A DNA stretch of 64,000 nt. Source: Bradyrhizobium erythrophlei. GTDB taxonomy: Bacteria; Pseudomonadota; Alphaproteobacteria; Rhizobiales; Xanthobacteraceae. The stretch lies in contig NZ_LT670849.1 in the NCBI RefSeq assembly GCF_900142985.1, positions 372,001-436,000 of the forward strand. Direction: 5' to 3'. Made by a program: the position numbers and the translations under genes. This document shows positions 52,528 through 62,544 of this stretch, one piece after another. The notes under the pieces are model-generated. The model saw only the letters and a program-made list of their open reading frames with translations, did not search any database and was not told where the DNA came from. Every line of letters starts with the position of its first letter. The stretch's first letter is position 1.

Positions 52528-53240
52528 CACTTCAGTCCGAAATACGCCCGCCGCAGCGCCTCATTGTCGGTCATCTCGGCCACGGTTCCGGAAAACCGGA
52601 TGCGGCCACCTTCGAGCACAAACACGCGGGTCGCGACCTCAAGGAAGCCGATATTCTGCTCTGCGATCAACAAAGCCAATCCCCTGCCGCGCAGGTCGCT
52701 CAGGATCCGGATGACTTCCTTGACGAATAATGGCGACAATCCGGCCGATGGCTCGTCCATTACCAACAAGCGAGGTTCGGCCGCCAAGGCCTTGGCGATC
52801 CCGAGCATTTTCCGCTGACCGCCGGAAAGGCTCGACGCCGGGTTCCGCCGCTTGTCGCGCAGCACCGGAAAGGTCTCATAGAGCTCGTCAATGTTGGGGC
52901 TGGGGTGCCCGATCGCCTGCGCGCCGATGCGGATGTTTTCCTCGATCGACAAATCAGGAAAAACGGCGAGTTCCGACATGTAGGTCATGCCGAGCCGCAT
53001 CCGTTCACTGGAACGCATCCGTGTCACGTCCGCCCCGCCCAATCGGATGTGGCCGTGCCGCGCCTCGATCAGCCCGACCAGCGATTTCAGGAAAGTGGTC
53101 TTGCCGGCGCCGTTGGTGCCGAGCAGCAGCACGGTCTCGCCGGCTCGAACCTCGAGGTCGACGCCCCATAGCACCTGCATGGTGCCGTAGCCGGCGTCGA
53201 CGCCCTGCGCCGTCAGCAGGGGCGCAGTCTCAGGCGGCAT
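52527..53240 (-). CDS. Liv-type ABC transporter ATP-binding protein (LivF, second cluster)
   Basis: 237-residue ATPase. Walker A LGTNGAGKTTFLKSLVG, signature LSGGQRKMLGIAKALA, Walker B LLVMDEPSAGLSP, then LLIAEQNIGFLEVATRV. It overlaps livG by 11 bp and the AtuA gene by one base, so the transporter and catabolic genes form one tightly packed transcript. Confidence 0.93.
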   Translation of the reverse strand: MPPETAPLLTAQGVDAGYGTMQVLWGVDLEVRAGETVLLLGTNGAGKTTFLKSLVGLIEARHGHIRLGGADVTRMRSSERMRLGMTYMSELAVFPDLSIEENIRIGAQAIGHPSPNIDELYETFPVLRDKRRNPASSLSGGQRKMLGIAKALAAEPRLLVMDEPSAGLSPLFVKEVIRILSDLRGRGLALLIAEQNIGFLEVATRVFVLEGGRIRFSGTVAEMTDNEALRRAYFGLK

Positions 53241-53958
53241 GCTCGCCTCCCAGGAACACCTCGATCACCTGCGGAACCTTGACCGCGACCGCAAGCTTGC
53301 CCTCGAAAATCTCCTTGCCGGCATTCATGACAATGACGCGGTCGGTGATGTGCTCGATGAATCCCATGAGATGCTCGACAACGATGATCGCCATCCCGCT
53401 TTTGGCCAAGGCCTTGATGCGCTCGGTGACCCAGTCGAGTTCCGCCGGATTGAGGCCGGCCGCGAGTTCGTCGAGCAGCAACAGCCGCGGCCGCGTGGCA
53501 AGCGCGCGTACGAGATCGAGCATCTTCTGCTGCGAGCTGTTGAGATCTGCCGCCGGACGGTCCGCGAGCTCGGCGAGCCGGTATTCCTCCAACAGGTCAG
53601 CCATGGCCGGCACATCCGTAGCCCCGCCATAGGCCAAAGCGACTTCGACATTCTGCCGCACCGTCAGCGAGAGAAACGGCTTTGGAATCTGGAACGTGCG
53701 ATTGATGCCGCGATGAACGAGCTTGTGCGAGGCGACGCCGCCGATCGATCCGCCTTCCAGCACAATCTCGCCACCGTCGGGAGCATAAAGGCCGGAGATC
53801 ACGTTGATCGCGGTGGTCTTGCCGGAGCCATTGGGACCGACCAGTCCCAGGATCTCACCGGAGGAGACGTGGAAGCTCAAGCCGTCCAATGCGTAGAAGC
53901 CGCCGAAGCGTTTCTCGAGTTTTGAGACGTTGAGAAGAGGTGCGTTCTCAGGGGACAT
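53230..53958 (-). CDS. Liv-type ABC transporter ATP-binding protein (LivG, second cluster)
   Basis: 242-residue ATPase. Walker A LVGPNGSGKTTAINVISG, a LivG-type Q-loop region HRGINRTFQIPKPF, signature-like DLNSSQQKMLDLVRALA, Walker B LLLLDELAAGLNPAE and IIVVEHLMGFIEHITDR. The signature reads NSSQQK rather than LSGGQ, a variant found in some LivG proteins. Overlaps livF and livM by 11 bp each. Confidence 0.92.
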   Translation of the reverse strand: MSPENAPLLNVSKLEKRFGGFYALDGLSFHVSSGEILGLVGPNGSGKTTAINVISGLYAPDGGEIVLEGGSIGGVASHKLVHRGINRTFQIPKPFLSLTVRQNVEVALAYGGATDVPAMADLLEEYRLAELADRPAADLNSSQQKMLDLVRALATRPRLLLLDELAAGLNPAELDWVTERIKALAKSGMAIIVVEHLMGFIEHITDRVIVMNAGKEIFEGKLAVAVKVPQVIEVFLGGEHAA

Positions 53959-54868
53959 GCCAGCCCCTTCGCGTTGCGAGCGACACCAGCCCTGCCGGCA
54001 GGAACAGCACGAGCCCCATGATCAGGAGGCCATAGATCAGCTGAAAATATTGCGGCGTGGTGAAGCCGATCAGATTGTAGATGCCGTAAAGGATGATCAC
54101 GCCGACGATCGGGCCCGAGATCGAGGCAACGCCGCCGAACAGCGCGAACACGATCGCGAAAATGCTGAACTCGCCGCTGAAGACGTTGTCGGGATAGAAC
54201 ACCGAGACGTACCAGGCATAGACGCCGCCGGCGAGACCGGCGACCAGCGCCGATGTCAGCCAGGCGATGATGCGCATGCGCACGACATTGACGCCAGCCA
54301 TCGCGGCACTGACGGAATCTTCCCGCACCGCCTGCAAGGCGAGGCCGAAGCGCGAGTTTTTCAGGAATACGACCGCGCCCAATGTCAGCGCCAGCACGAC
54401 CAGCGCCGCCGCATAGGCATAAGTGGGGTTGAACGTGCCGGTGAGCGAAACGCCGTACGGTCCGCGGGTGATCGGCTCGAGCGCCGGGTTGGCGATGAAA
54501 TGAAGGACCGCGAGCGACGCGGCAAGATTGGCGATCGCGAAATAAGCGCCCGAAAGCCTCAGCAATGGCGTGAGCAGCAGTCCGAGCGCGACGCCGACAA
54601 GGCCTCCGACCAGCACCGCCAGCACGGCCGGGGCCTGGAAATGCATCACCAGCACCGCAAAGCCGTAGGCGCCGGCGCCGAAGAAGCCGACATAGCCGAA
54701 CGGCAGATAGCCGGTGAAGCCGTAGATGATGTTCACGCCCTGGGCGAGGATCAGGAAGATCACGAAGTTGAACAGCAGCAGATGGTTTTGATAGACGCCG
54801 GGCAACACCGCGAAGACGACCAACAGCGGCAACGCGACAAACAAAGTATGCTTAAGAGAGCTAGGCAA
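53948..54868 (-). CDS. Liv-type ABC transporter permease (LivM, second cluster)
   Basis: 306-residue membrane protein with about eight hydrophobic segments; LivM marks include GFTGYLPFGYVGFFGAGAYG, LQAVREDSVSAAMAGVNVVR and IFAIVFALFGGVASISGPIVG. The start is TTG at 54868, overlapping the livH TAG stop by 8 bp, with GGAAGGCGGG upstream. Confidence 0.9.
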   Translation of the reverse strand: MPSSLKHTLFVALPLLVVFAVLPGVYQNHLLLFNFVIFLILAQGVNIIYGFTGYLPFGYVGFFGAGAYGFAVLVMHFQAPAVLAVLVGGLVGVALGLLLTPLLRLSGAYFAIANLAASLAVLHFIANPALEPITRGPYGVSLTGTFNPTYAYAAALVVLALTLGAVVFLKNSRFGLALQAVREDSVSAAMAGVNVVRMRIIAWLTSALVAGLAGGVYAWYVSVFYPDNVFSGEFSIFAIVFALFGGVASISGPIVGVIILYGIYNLIGFTTPQYFQLIYGLLIMGLVLFLPAGLVSLATRRGWHVP

Positions 54869-55784
54869 CGCGCACCCGCCTTCCGAGCAGGCCGCTCGGG
54901 CGCAACAGCAAGATACAGATCAGCAAGACATAGGGCAGCAGATCAGCCCAGGAGCTCAAGTAAGTCTGCACCACCATGTAGCAGATGCCGTAGACGACGC
55001 CGCCAAGCGCGGTACCCAGGGGATTGCCGAGCGAACCCAGCACCACGATGGTAAACGACGTGACGGTGGCGTCACCGCCAAAGGCCGGCGTCACCGAGCC
55101 GAACATGAAGGGCGCGAAGATGCCGGCGACCGCGGCGAGCCCCAGCCCGATGCCGAAGGCCGCAGCCGAGACGCGATCGACATCGATCCCGGTTGAAAAC
55201 GCCTCGTCGCGTCGCGACATCACCGCGCGTGTCAGCGTGCCGAGCCTAGTTTGATAGAGATAGATGTAGACGAAACCGATCGCGACTAGACTGGTGATGG
55301 CGGCGATCACCCAGGGCGTCGGAAACCCCTGCCCCAAAATCTGCACCGGCCCGCTACCTTCCGTGCCGCCGAACCATTTGACCTTGATCGAGGAAAACAC
55401 CGTGCCGAGCGCACGGCTTGGAATCGAACGCTCGCTGGTGCCGAGGAAGATCGTGGTGATCGCTTCGATAACCTGCGACAGGCCGAAGAACAGGATGATC
55501 GACAGCATTTCCGGATTGGTCGAACCCTGAAGCCGTGGCACCAATACCCAATAAAGAAGCAGGCCCGCGATCAGGAAGATCACGAAAGCGAGCGGTACCG
55601 CAAACAACGGATCAACCCCGAACAGGCCGACGACGCCGACGGCGATGAAGGCGCCCAGCATCAGGCAGTCGCCATGCGCGAGATTGACGATGCGCATGAC
55701 GCCGAACACGAGGTTGAGACCAATACCGACCAGGCTGAAGTACAATCCGAAGAGAACGCCTGCGACCAGCGCATAGACTAGCAT
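54861..55784 (-). CDS. Liv-type ABC transporter permease (LivH, second cluster)
   Basis: 307-residue permease: MLVYALVAGVLFGLYFSLVG, VNLAHGDCLMLGAFIAVG (LivH signature) and the C-terminal VLGSLGNPLGTALGGVVYG (ATPase contact). The ATG at 55784 follows AGGAGTAACG; the frame continues upstream to 55847 but that part lies in the paired-palindrome element at 55802 and is not conserved-looking. The binding-protein gene ends 205 bp upstream with the palindromes in between. Confidence 0.92.
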   Translation of the reverse strand: MLVYALVAGVLFGLYFSLVGIGLNLVFGVMRIVNLAHGDCLMLGAFIAVGVVGLFGVDPLFAVPLAFVIFLIAGLLLYWVLVPRLQGSTNPEMLSIILFFGLSQVIEAITTIFLGTSERSIPSRALGTVFSSIKVKWFGGTEGSGPVQILGQGFPTPWVIAAITSLVAIGFVYIYLYQTRLGTLTRAVMSRRDEAFSTGIDVDRVSAAAFGIGLGLAAVAGIFAPFMFGSVTPAFGGDATVTSFTIVVLGSLGNPLGTALGGVVYGICYMVVQTYLSSWADLLPYVLLICILLLRPSGLLGRRVRVA

Positions 55785-55801
55785 CGAGGCGTTACTCCTC
55801 T

Positions 55802-55970
55802 TAGTACCGCCGATCTGAAGTCCCTGCACCACAAGCGGCGAGTCCAATCAGGGACTTCAGATCGATGAAGCGGTACTAGATTCAATAAGTTTGCTAGTGC
55901 CCATGACTTTCCGAAGTTCGTGACGGTGGGTGCTGCAATGGAGCTCGAACTTCGGAAGGTGGGCGCTAGC
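55802..55970. repeat. Paired palindromes between binding-protein and livH genes
   Basis: Two palindromes: 55802-55878 (77 bp; outer arms TAGTACCGC/GCGGTACTA, inner GATCTGAAGTCCCTG) and 55893-55970 (78 bp; outer GCTAG.GCCC, inner CCGAAGTTCG). They are separated by 14 bp that on the minus strand reads AAACTTAT, six bases, then TAG. Lengths, spacer length and the AAACTTAT-N6-TAG junction match the element at 13748-13914, in opposite orientation. Both units here share TC(T/C)GAAGT(C/T)C in their inner arms. It lies between the gene for an abundant binding protein and its permease. Confidence 0.85.
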
Positions 55971-55989
55971 TGTTCAAAACAGAGCAAGC

Positions 55990-57234
55990 TCATGGGCGCG
56001 GATAGACCGGCTTGCCGTTGGCGACCTCGTGCGGATAGACCGAAACGAATTTGACGTGCCCATGATCGTCGAATTCGAGCTGCCCGAGCGGCGTCAACTC
56101 GCCGATCTGGCCGCCCGTCTCGTCGAGCTCGAAAGGTCCGCACAGCGTCTTGAGGTTTCCGGACAGGCTGAACACGGCGCGGCGAATCTCGAGTTGATCG
56201 AGGCTGGTCGCGACCGAGAGCGCTTTCTCGATGACGAGCCCGGTCGTGTAACCGGCGATCGCATTGAGGCCGAATTCAAGCTTGCCGTCGGTATACTTCT
56301 TGTCCCAGGCAGCCCGGTATTCACCGAGGCTCATGCCGAAGTTGACCGGATATTCCAGATCCGACGGCGGCACGTAGGTGAACACGTGTTCGAGTCCCTT
56401 GGCGCCAACGTTCTTCTCGAGAAGCTCCTTCTCGAGGCCCGCGTAGATGGCAAACGTCATTTTGAACTTGACGCCGACGTCGGCGACGTTTCGCAGGAAG
56501 GCGATGTCGTTCGGGGCGTAGCCGAAATGAATCACCGCATCCGGCTGCGTGTTGACGATGTTGTTGATGATGACGGTGTAGTTCGTCGTCTCGGTCGGGA
56601 CGCCCTGGTCGTAGACGATTTCGATCGGAGCGCCGGAATCCTTGACGAACTTGCGGAAGGCATTGGCCTGGGTGCCGGTGAATTCGTTGGTCGAATAGAG
56701 AATCGCGATCTTCTTGATGCCAAGCGCCGGCCCGTCATGGGTGACGAAGTCGGCAACCGGCTTCGGCCAGATGGTCGAGACCGGATCCGCCATCAGCGCG
56801 ATATAAGGATTGTCCTTGGAAAAGAAGCTGGCGCCGGTGCCGGTCTGGTCGAACAGGAACACCTTGCGGTCGCGCGCGATCGCAACCGCCGGCGCGGTCA
56901 AGACCGAGCCTGAGTCAGCCGCCAACAGATCGACTTTGTCCTGGGTGATGAGCTGATTATAGAGCGTGGAAGCCGTCGCCGTGTTGCTCTGGTCGTCATA
57001 GGCGACGAGCTTGACCGGCAGCTTCTTGTCGAAGGCTTTTACATAGACCCCGCCATCGGCATTCTTCAGATCGACCCACAGTTTGAGTGAGCTGAAAACC
57101 GGCATCGAAATCGAGGCAAAACGCCCGGAAGATGCATAGAGGGTACCGATCTTGATTTCCGTCGGCGCATCCGCGGCATAGGCCTGGGCGGCAAAAACCA
57201 ACCCGGCAAGCGCCGCACCCATCACCCTCAACAT
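55990..57234 (-). CDS. Liv-type ABC transporter substrate-binding protein (second cluster)
   Basis: 414-residue periplasmic protein. The ATG at 57234 (MLRVMGAALAGLVFAAQAYA-ADA, signal peptide) follows GGGAGGACGTT; the frame upstream to 57300 is not signal-like. Type I binding-protein pattern: EIKIGTLYASSGRFASISMP, KLVAYDDQSNTATASTLYN, VDLLAADSGSVLTAPAV, FGYAPNDIAFLRNVAD, and a C-terminal LGQLEFDDHGHVKFVSVYP. Promoter expected in 57235-57483, shared with the divergent SMP-30 gene. Ligand unknown; the downstream amidase suggests an amide-containing compound. Confidence 0.92.
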   Translation of the reverse strand: MLRVMGAALAGLVFAAQAYAADAPTEIKIGTLYASSGRFASISMPVFSSLKLWVDLKNADGGVYVKAFDKKLPVKLVAYDDQSNTATASTLYNQLITQDKVDLLAADSGSVLTAPAVAIARDRKVFLFDQTGTGASFFSKDNPYIALMADPVSTIWPKPVADFVTHDGPALGIKKIAILYSTNEFTGTQANAFRKFVKDSGAPIEIVYDQGVPTETTNYTVIINNIVNTQPDAVIHFGYAPNDIAFLRNVADVGVKFKMTFAIYAGLEKELLEKNVGAKGLEHVFTYVPPSDLEYPVNFGMSLGEYRAAWDKKYTDGKLEFGLNAIAGYTTGLVIEKALSVATSLDQLEIRRAVFSLSGNLKTLCGPFELDETGGQIGELTPLGQLEFDDHGHVKFVSVYPHEVANGKPVYPRP

Positions 57235-57483
57235 AACGTCCTCCCGGCTTTTTTCTTTATGTTCCGGCGGACCATAGCCCGGCGGGTTGCCGGGATACAA
57301 GCGCCCTCACCTCCGCAATAGATATTAGGAATAAGCCGCTTAGCGGCCCGCGACATCTTGCATCGGAGGCGAACTCAAAGCGGTCATCGCCTGACCTCCT
57401 CGACCTGCGGTTGTTCTGCCCGCATTACGCCGGATTTCCAGGGGAGGCTTGCCGCCCAAACAAAAAAACTCGGGAGGAAAAAC

Positions 57484-58590
57484 ATGACAAACAAAATACC
57501 GTCTCAAGACGCCCTGCAACCCGACGGCGTCGATCGCCGTCACCTCCTGCGCGGCGCTGCTGCCATCGCGGCGATGTCGGTGGTAACGACCGGCGCTTCT
57601 GCTCGCGACTTCGGCCGTGGCGCGGAACCTCAGCGCTATCCCGATCCCGATATCGTTGTCATCGATCCCAAGCGCTTCAAGGCCAAGGTCGGCAATACCT
57701 CGATCAAGCGCCTGTATACCGGCTGCCTGTGGGCCGAGGGACCCGCCTGGAACGCGCAAGGCCAATATCTCCTGTGGAGCGACATTCCGAACAACCGCCA
57801 GCTTCGCTATCTCGACGATGACGGGCATATCTCCGAGCAATTCCACAAGCCCTCCAACGAAGCCAACGGCAACACCTTCGATTTCGAGGGCCGGCAAATC
57901 ACCGCCGAGCGGACACGGCTGGTGCGCTACGAACACAATGGTTCGCTCACCGTGCTCGCCGAGCAGGCCAACGGCAAGCCGCTCAACGGGCCGAACGATA
58001 TGGTCGTGCATCCGAACGACGGTTCGGTCTGGTTCACCGATCCCGGCTACGGGGCCATCAGCATCTACGAAGGCCAGAAGAGCAATACCGGCACGGTGCA
58101 GCCTTATCAGAAAGAAGCGGTCTACCGGCTCGATGCGAAGACCGGCCAGTTGACCAAAGTCGCCGACGAGCCGTTCAAGCCGAACGGCATCGCGTTCAGC
58201 CACGACTACAAGAAAGTTTATGTCTGCGACACCGGCATCACGCACTATCCGGAGGCCAAGAACATCGTCTGGCAATACGACCTGAATGGCGACAAGCTTT
58301 CGAACCCGCGCACCCTGATCGACATGACGCTGGATGGCAAATCCGGTTTTCCGGATGGCTTGCGCGTCGATACCGAAGGCAACATCTGGGTCGGCGCCGG
58401 ATGGGTTGGCGACGGCTATGACGGCGTCCAGATCTTTGCGCCGGATGGCCAGCGGATCGGCCAGATCCGCCTGCCCGAGACCTGCGCCAATCTCTGCTTC
58501 GGCGGCAAGAAGCGAAACCGCCTGTTCATGGCCGCCAGCCAGTCGCTGTATGCGGTCTATGTCGAAACGCAAGGCGCGCATAATTGCTGA
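57484..58590 (+). CDS. SMP-30/gluconolactonase-like protein with Tat signal (copy 1)
   Basis: 368-residue six-bladed beta-propeller lactonase-like protein. The N-terminus has a twin-arginine signal (DRRHLLRGAAAIAAMSVVTT, then GASA-R), so export to the periplasm is expected. Family motifs: CLWAEGPAWNAQGQYLLWSD (metal Glu), NGNTFDFEGR, LNGPNDMVVHPNDGSVWFTD (metal Asn/Asp), FKPNGIAFSHDYKKVYVCD and SGFPDGLRVDTEGNIWVGAG (metal Asp). The ATG at 57484 follows CGGGAGGAAAAAC. The following gene is a close tandem copy. Confidence 0.9.
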   Translation: MTNKIPSQDALQPDGVDRRHLLRGAAAIAAMSVVTTGASARDFGRGAEPQRYPDPDIVVIDPKRFKAKVGNTSIKRLYTGCLWAEGPAWNAQGQYLLWSDIPNNRQLRYLDDDGHISEQFHKPSNEANGNTFDFEGRQITAERTRLVRYEHNGSLTVLAEQANGKPLNGPNDMVVHPNDGSVWFTDPGYGAISIYEGQKSNTGTVQPYQKEAVYRLDAKTGQLTKVADEPFKPNGIAFSHDYKKVYVCDTGITHYPEAKNIVWQYDLNGDKLSNPRTLIDMTLDGKSGFPDGLRVDTEGNIWVGAGWVGDGYDGVQIFAPDGQRIGQIRLPETCANLCFGGKKRNRLFMAASQSLYAVYVETQGAHNC

Positions 58591-58684
58591 TATCTGCGCT
58601 TGGCGTTAGGTTGCGTGTTCGGGACGCCTCGCCGCGTCCCGAAATGCTTTGTAGGGATCGCATCAAGAAAAGTCCGGAGGAAAA

Positions 58685-59734
58685 ATGGCAAACGACGAGG
58701 GTACCGCCGGTATGGGCCGCCGCAGCGATACGCGCGCTGCACGCGACTTCGGGCCCAACGCCCCGCCGCAGCGTTATCCCGATCCGGATATCGTCGTCAT
58801 CGATCCCATGCGTTTCAAGGCCAAGGTTGGCAACACCGCCATCAAACGGCTCTATACCGGTTGCCTGTGGGCCGAAGGACCGGCCTGGAACGCGCAGGGC
58901 CAGTATCTCGTCTGGAGCGACATTCCGAACAACCGGCAGCTGCGGTATCTCGAAGACGGTGGCGGATATATCTCCGACGATTTCCGCAAACCGACCAACG
59001 AAGCCAACGGCAACACCTTCGATTTTCAGGGCCGGCAAATAACCTGCGAGCGAACGCGCGTGGTTCGCTTCGAGCATAACGGATCAACCACCGTGCTGGC
59101 CGAGCGCGCCAATGGCAAACCGTTGAATGGACCCAATGATGTGGTGGTCCATCCGGGCGACGGTTCGATCTGGTTCACCGATCCCGGCTATGGCGCGATC
59201 GTCCTTTACGAGGGACAACGGACCACCGACGGTTCGATCCAGCCTTATCAGAAGGAAGCGGTCTATCGCGTCGATGCGCAGACCGGCGAGATCGGCAAGG
59301 TCGCGGACGACGCGTTCAAGCCGAACGGCATCGCCTTCAGTCCCGATTACAGGAAGGTCTATATCTGCGACAGCGGGATCACGCACTACCCGCAGGCCAA
59401 GAACGTCGTCTGGCAATACGATCTCGATGGCGGCAAGCTCTCAAATCCGCGGCCCTTGATCGATATGGCGCTCAACGGCAGAACCGGCTTCCCCGATGGC
59501 CTGCGCGTCGACACCGAAGGCAATATCTGGGTCGGCGCCGGATGGGTCGGCGAAGGATATGACGGCGTGCAGGTTTTTGCGCCCGATGACGGCCAGCGGA
59601 TCGGTCAAATCTGCCTGCCAGAATGCTGCGCCAATCTCTGCTTCGGCGGCAAGAAACGAAACCGTCTGTTCATGACCGCGAGCCAGTCGCTCTACGCGGT
59701 TTACGTGGAGACGCAGGGCGCGCACAACTGCTGA
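58685..59734 (+). CDS. SMP-30/gluconolactonase-like protein, tandem copy lacking a Tat signal (copy 2)
   Basis: 349 residues. From RDFG onward it is nearly collinear with copy 1 (PPQRYPDPDIVVIDP, KVGNTAIKRLYTGCLWAEGP, ETQGAHNC end), including all propeller motifs and metal ligands. The N-terminus differs: MANDEGTAGMGRRSDTRAARDFG keeps an RR pair but has lost the hydrophobic stretch of the signal, so the protein should stay in the cytoplasm. A strong ribosome site (GTCCGGAGGAAAA) precedes the ATG. It is 94 bp downstream of copy 1, and converges with ppc after 17 bp. Confidence 0.9.
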   Translation: MANDEGTAGMGRRSDTRAARDFGPNAPPQRYPDPDIVVIDPMRFKAKVGNTAIKRLYTGCLWAEGPAWNAQGQYLVWSDIPNNRQLRYLEDGGGYISDDFRKPTNEANGNTFDFQGRQITCERTRVVRFEHNGSTTVLAERANGKPLNGPNDVVVHPGDGSIWFTDPGYGAIVLYEGQRTTDGSIQPYQKEAVYRVDAQTGEIGKVADDAFKPNGIAFSPDYRKVYICDSGITHYPQAKNVVWQYDLDGGKLSNPRPLIDMALNGRTGFPDGLRVDTEGNIWVGAGWVGEGYDGVQVFAPDDGQRIGQICLPECCANLCFGGKKRNRLFMTASQSLYAVYVETQGAHNC

Positions 59735-59751
59735 GGACGTGCCAAGAAGTT

Positions 59752-62544
59752 TTAGCCGCTGTTCCTCAAGCCGGCGGAAATGCCGTTGATCGTGATCTGG
59801 ACGCCGCGTAGCACCTGCTCGTCGGGGTTCTGCGCGCGGTGCTCCTTCAGAAGCTCGACCTGCACGTGGTTCAACGGATCCATGTAGGGAAAGCGGTGGC
59901 GGATCGAACGTTCGAGCGACGGATTGCTTTCCAGCAACCGGGTCTGCCCGGTGATCTCGAGCAGCCTGTCGATCGAGCCTTGCCATTCCCGGCGAATTCG
60001 CTCGAATATTCTATCTCTCAGAGCCACATCCGGCACGAGCTCAGCATAGCGCGAGGCGATCGCGATTGAGCTTTTGGCCAGCACCATGTCCATGTTCGAG
60101 AGCAGCGTGCGGAAGAAAGGCCACTCCTGATAAAGTTCTTTCAGGAACGCCATGCCGCTGTCCGGATTTTCCTTCAGCCACGCCTCGACCGCGCTGCCAA
60201 ATCCATACCATCCCGGCAGCATCAGGCGGCATTGCGCCCAGCTGAATACCCAGGGGATGGCGCGCAAATCCTCGATCGCTCGGGTTTTCTTGCGCGAAGC
60301 CGGACGGCTGCCGATGTTCAGCGTGGCGATTTCGGTGATGACCGTTGACGCCCAGAAATAGTCGGTAAATCCGTCGGTCTCATAAACGAGCCCGCGATAG
60401 GCCTTGAAGGCGTAATCCGACAACTGGTCCATCGCCTTCAGATATTCCGGGCGCGGCGCGCTTTGCCTTGGGTGCAGCAGGCTCGCTTCCAGCGTCGCGG
60501 CGGCGAGAACTTCGAGATTGTCGCGGCCGACATCGGCATTGGCGTATTTGTTGAAGTTGATCTCGCCCTGCTCCGTGATCCGGATCTGGCCGTTCACGGC
60601 GCCGCCCGGCTGCGCGATGATCGCGTCATAGCTCGGGCCGCCGCCGCGTCCGACCGATCCGCCACGGCCGTGGAACAGACGGAGCCGCACGTGATGCCGC
60701 TCAAACACCTCCACGAGACCAATCTCGGCCTTGTAGAGCTCCCAGCCCGAGGTGACATACCCGCCATCCTTGTTGCTGTCGGAATAGCCGAGCATGACTT
60801 CCTGCACCGAGCCGTGGCTGTCGACCAACTTGCGGTAATCGTGCATCGACAGAATGCGGTCCATGATGTGGCTGGAGGCCTGCAAGTCCTCGATGGTCTC
60901 AAACAGCGGCACGATATTGATCGCGCTGCGGCCGGAGGGATCGACCAAGCCGACCTCCTTCAGCAACACTGCGACCTCGAGCATGTCGGAGATGCCCTTG
61001 CACATCGAGATGATGCATTGGGGGATCGCTTCCTCCCCATACCTGGCATGGGCTTCGGCGGCGGCGCGGAACACGGCGAGTTCGCCGATGGTTTCCTCAC
61101 TGTATTTGACGAAGGCCGAGGTCAGCGGGCGGGTATTGTGGAGCTCGTTGGCGAGAAGCGCGATACGCGCCTCCTCGTTCATCGCAAGATAGGACTTTCC
61201 GGGCATCGCGGCATCGATCAGTTCGGCGACCGTGCGCTCATGCACGGCCGAATTCTGCCGGATATCGAGGCGCGCGAGATGGAAACCAAAACAGTCCACG
61301 GCGCGGCGCAAGTGACGCAACCGTCCGCGCGCAATCACCCGCGAATTGTTTCCGAGAAGAGAGCGAGAAAGAATTTCCAGATCGGCCTTGAATTCGCCGA
61401 CGCTGGCATAGGGCGCGGCCTCACCGACCGCGGGGCGCGTGGTCTCGACCTCCAGCCGCGCGGCGGTTGCGGTCAGCCTCGCAAAGATGCCCGAGACCGC
61501 CAGACGATAAGGCTCACCGCTTCGATGCGGCGACTTGTCGGGCGATTTTTCGGCGAGCGCCCGCAGGTCTTTGGAGACGTCGGCCAGGTGTGCCGCGAGC
61601 GACAGCTCGGAACCGAGCACGTGCAATTCGTCGAGATAGAAGCGGATCACCCGGCTCGCCTGCATCTTCAGCGTGCCGCGCATGACTTCAGCGGTGACGA
61701 AAGGATTGCCGTCGCGGTCGCCGCCGATCCAGCTTCCCATCTTCAGGAAAGAGGCGAGTTCGCCCTGGGCACCACCCTCGTTCAGCCGATCCTCAAGCCG
61801 GCAATGCAGCCGTGGAACCTCGTGCAGGAAGGTGTAGTCGTAAAAAGACAGGCCGTTGGCGACCTCGTCGAGCACGGTCAAGCGGGTCCGACGCAGAAGG
61901 TTGGTCTGCCACAACGTCAGCACCGCGCGCCGCAACTGCTCGTCGCTGGCAGCGATCTCTTCCGGGGTGAACTGCACCCGCTCGCGTTGATCGAGAACGG
62001 CCGCGATCTCCATTTCGCGGTCAATGGTGCTTTTGCGGCGGACCTCGGTCGGATGCGCGGTCAGCACCGGACTGACCAGCGCGGAATCAAAGAACTTGCG
62101 CAAATTCGCCGTGCTGATACCGGCCGTGCGCGCATGCAGCAGCGTCCTCGCCAGCGTTCCTGGCCGCGGCGTTTCGGCCGCCTTGGAGCTTTGCCGCATC
62201 CGGCGAATATTGTTCTGGTCTTCGGCGATGTTGGCGAGGTGCGAGAAATAGCTGAAGGCGCGAACGATACGCAGCGTCTGGCTGATCGACATACTGTCGA
62301 GGATGCGCTCGAGCTCGCCCCTCGCCGCCTTGTCGTCGCCACGATGGAACTGGATCGAGGTCTGGCGGATACGCTCGACCAGGTCGAAGACATCGGCGCC
62401 TTCCTGGTCGCGGACGGTGTCGCCCAGAATGCGCCCGAGCAGGCGGATATCGTTTCGCAGCCGGACGTCTTCCTCGAGGGCGGCGCTTTCCTCGTTGCGG
62501 CCGGATTCCAGCCCGGTGTCAGAAAGCACGATCTGAGAAGACAT
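59752..62544 (-). CDS. ppc: Phosphoenolpyruvate carboxylase
   Basis: 930-residue anaplerotic enzyme forming oxaloacetate from PEP and bicarbonate. Signature regions: [18 protein letters not shown] (catalytic His near residue 165), [58 protein letters not shown] and the C-terminal [13 protein letters not shown] (usual QNTG-like end). Divergent from the SDR gene, with a 188-bp shared upstream region. No unusual features. Confidence 0.95.
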   Translation of the reverse strand: MSSQIVLSDTGLESGRNEESAALEEDVRLRNDIRLLGRILGDTVRDQEGADVFDLVERIRQTSIQFHRGDDKAARGELERILDSMSISQTLRIVRAFSYFSHLANIAEDQNNIRRMRQSSKAAETPRPGTLARTLLHARTAGISTANLRKFFDSALVSPVLTAHPTEVRRKSTIDREMEIAAVLDQRERVQFTPEEIAASDEQLRRAVLTLWQTNLLRRTRLTVLDEVANGLSFYDYTFLHEVPRLHCRLEDRLNEGGAQGELASFLKMGSWIGGDRDGNPFVTAEVMRGTLKMQASRVIRFYLDELHVLGSELSLAAHLADVSKDLRALAEKSPDKSPHRSGEPYRLAVSGIFARLTATAARLEVETTRPAVGEAAPYASVGEFKADLEILSRSLLGNNSRVIARGRLRHLRRAVDCFGFHLARLDIRQNSAVHERTVAELIDAAMPGKSYLAMNEEARIALLANELHNTRPLTSAFVKYSEETIGELAVFRAAAEAHARYGEEAIPQCIISMCKGISDMLEVAVLLKEVGLVDPSGRSAINIVPLFETIEDLQASSHIMDRILSMHDYRKLVDSHGSVQEVMLGYSDSNKDGGYVTSGWELYKAEIGLVEVFERHHVRLRLFHGRGGSVGRGGGPSYDAIIAQPGGAVNGQIRITEQGEINFNKYANADVGRDNLEVLAAATLEASLLHPRQSAPRPEYLKAMDQLSDYAFKAYRGLVYETDGFTDYFWASTVITEIATLNIGSRPASRKKTRAIEDLRAIPWVFSWAQCRLMLPGWYGFGSAVEAWLKENPDSGMAFLKELYQEWPFFRTLLSNMDMVLAKSSIAIASRYAELVPDVALRDRIFERIRREWQGSIDRLLEITGQTRLLESNPSLERSIRHRFPYMDPLNHVQVELLKEHRAQNPDEQVLRGVQITINGISAGLRNSG

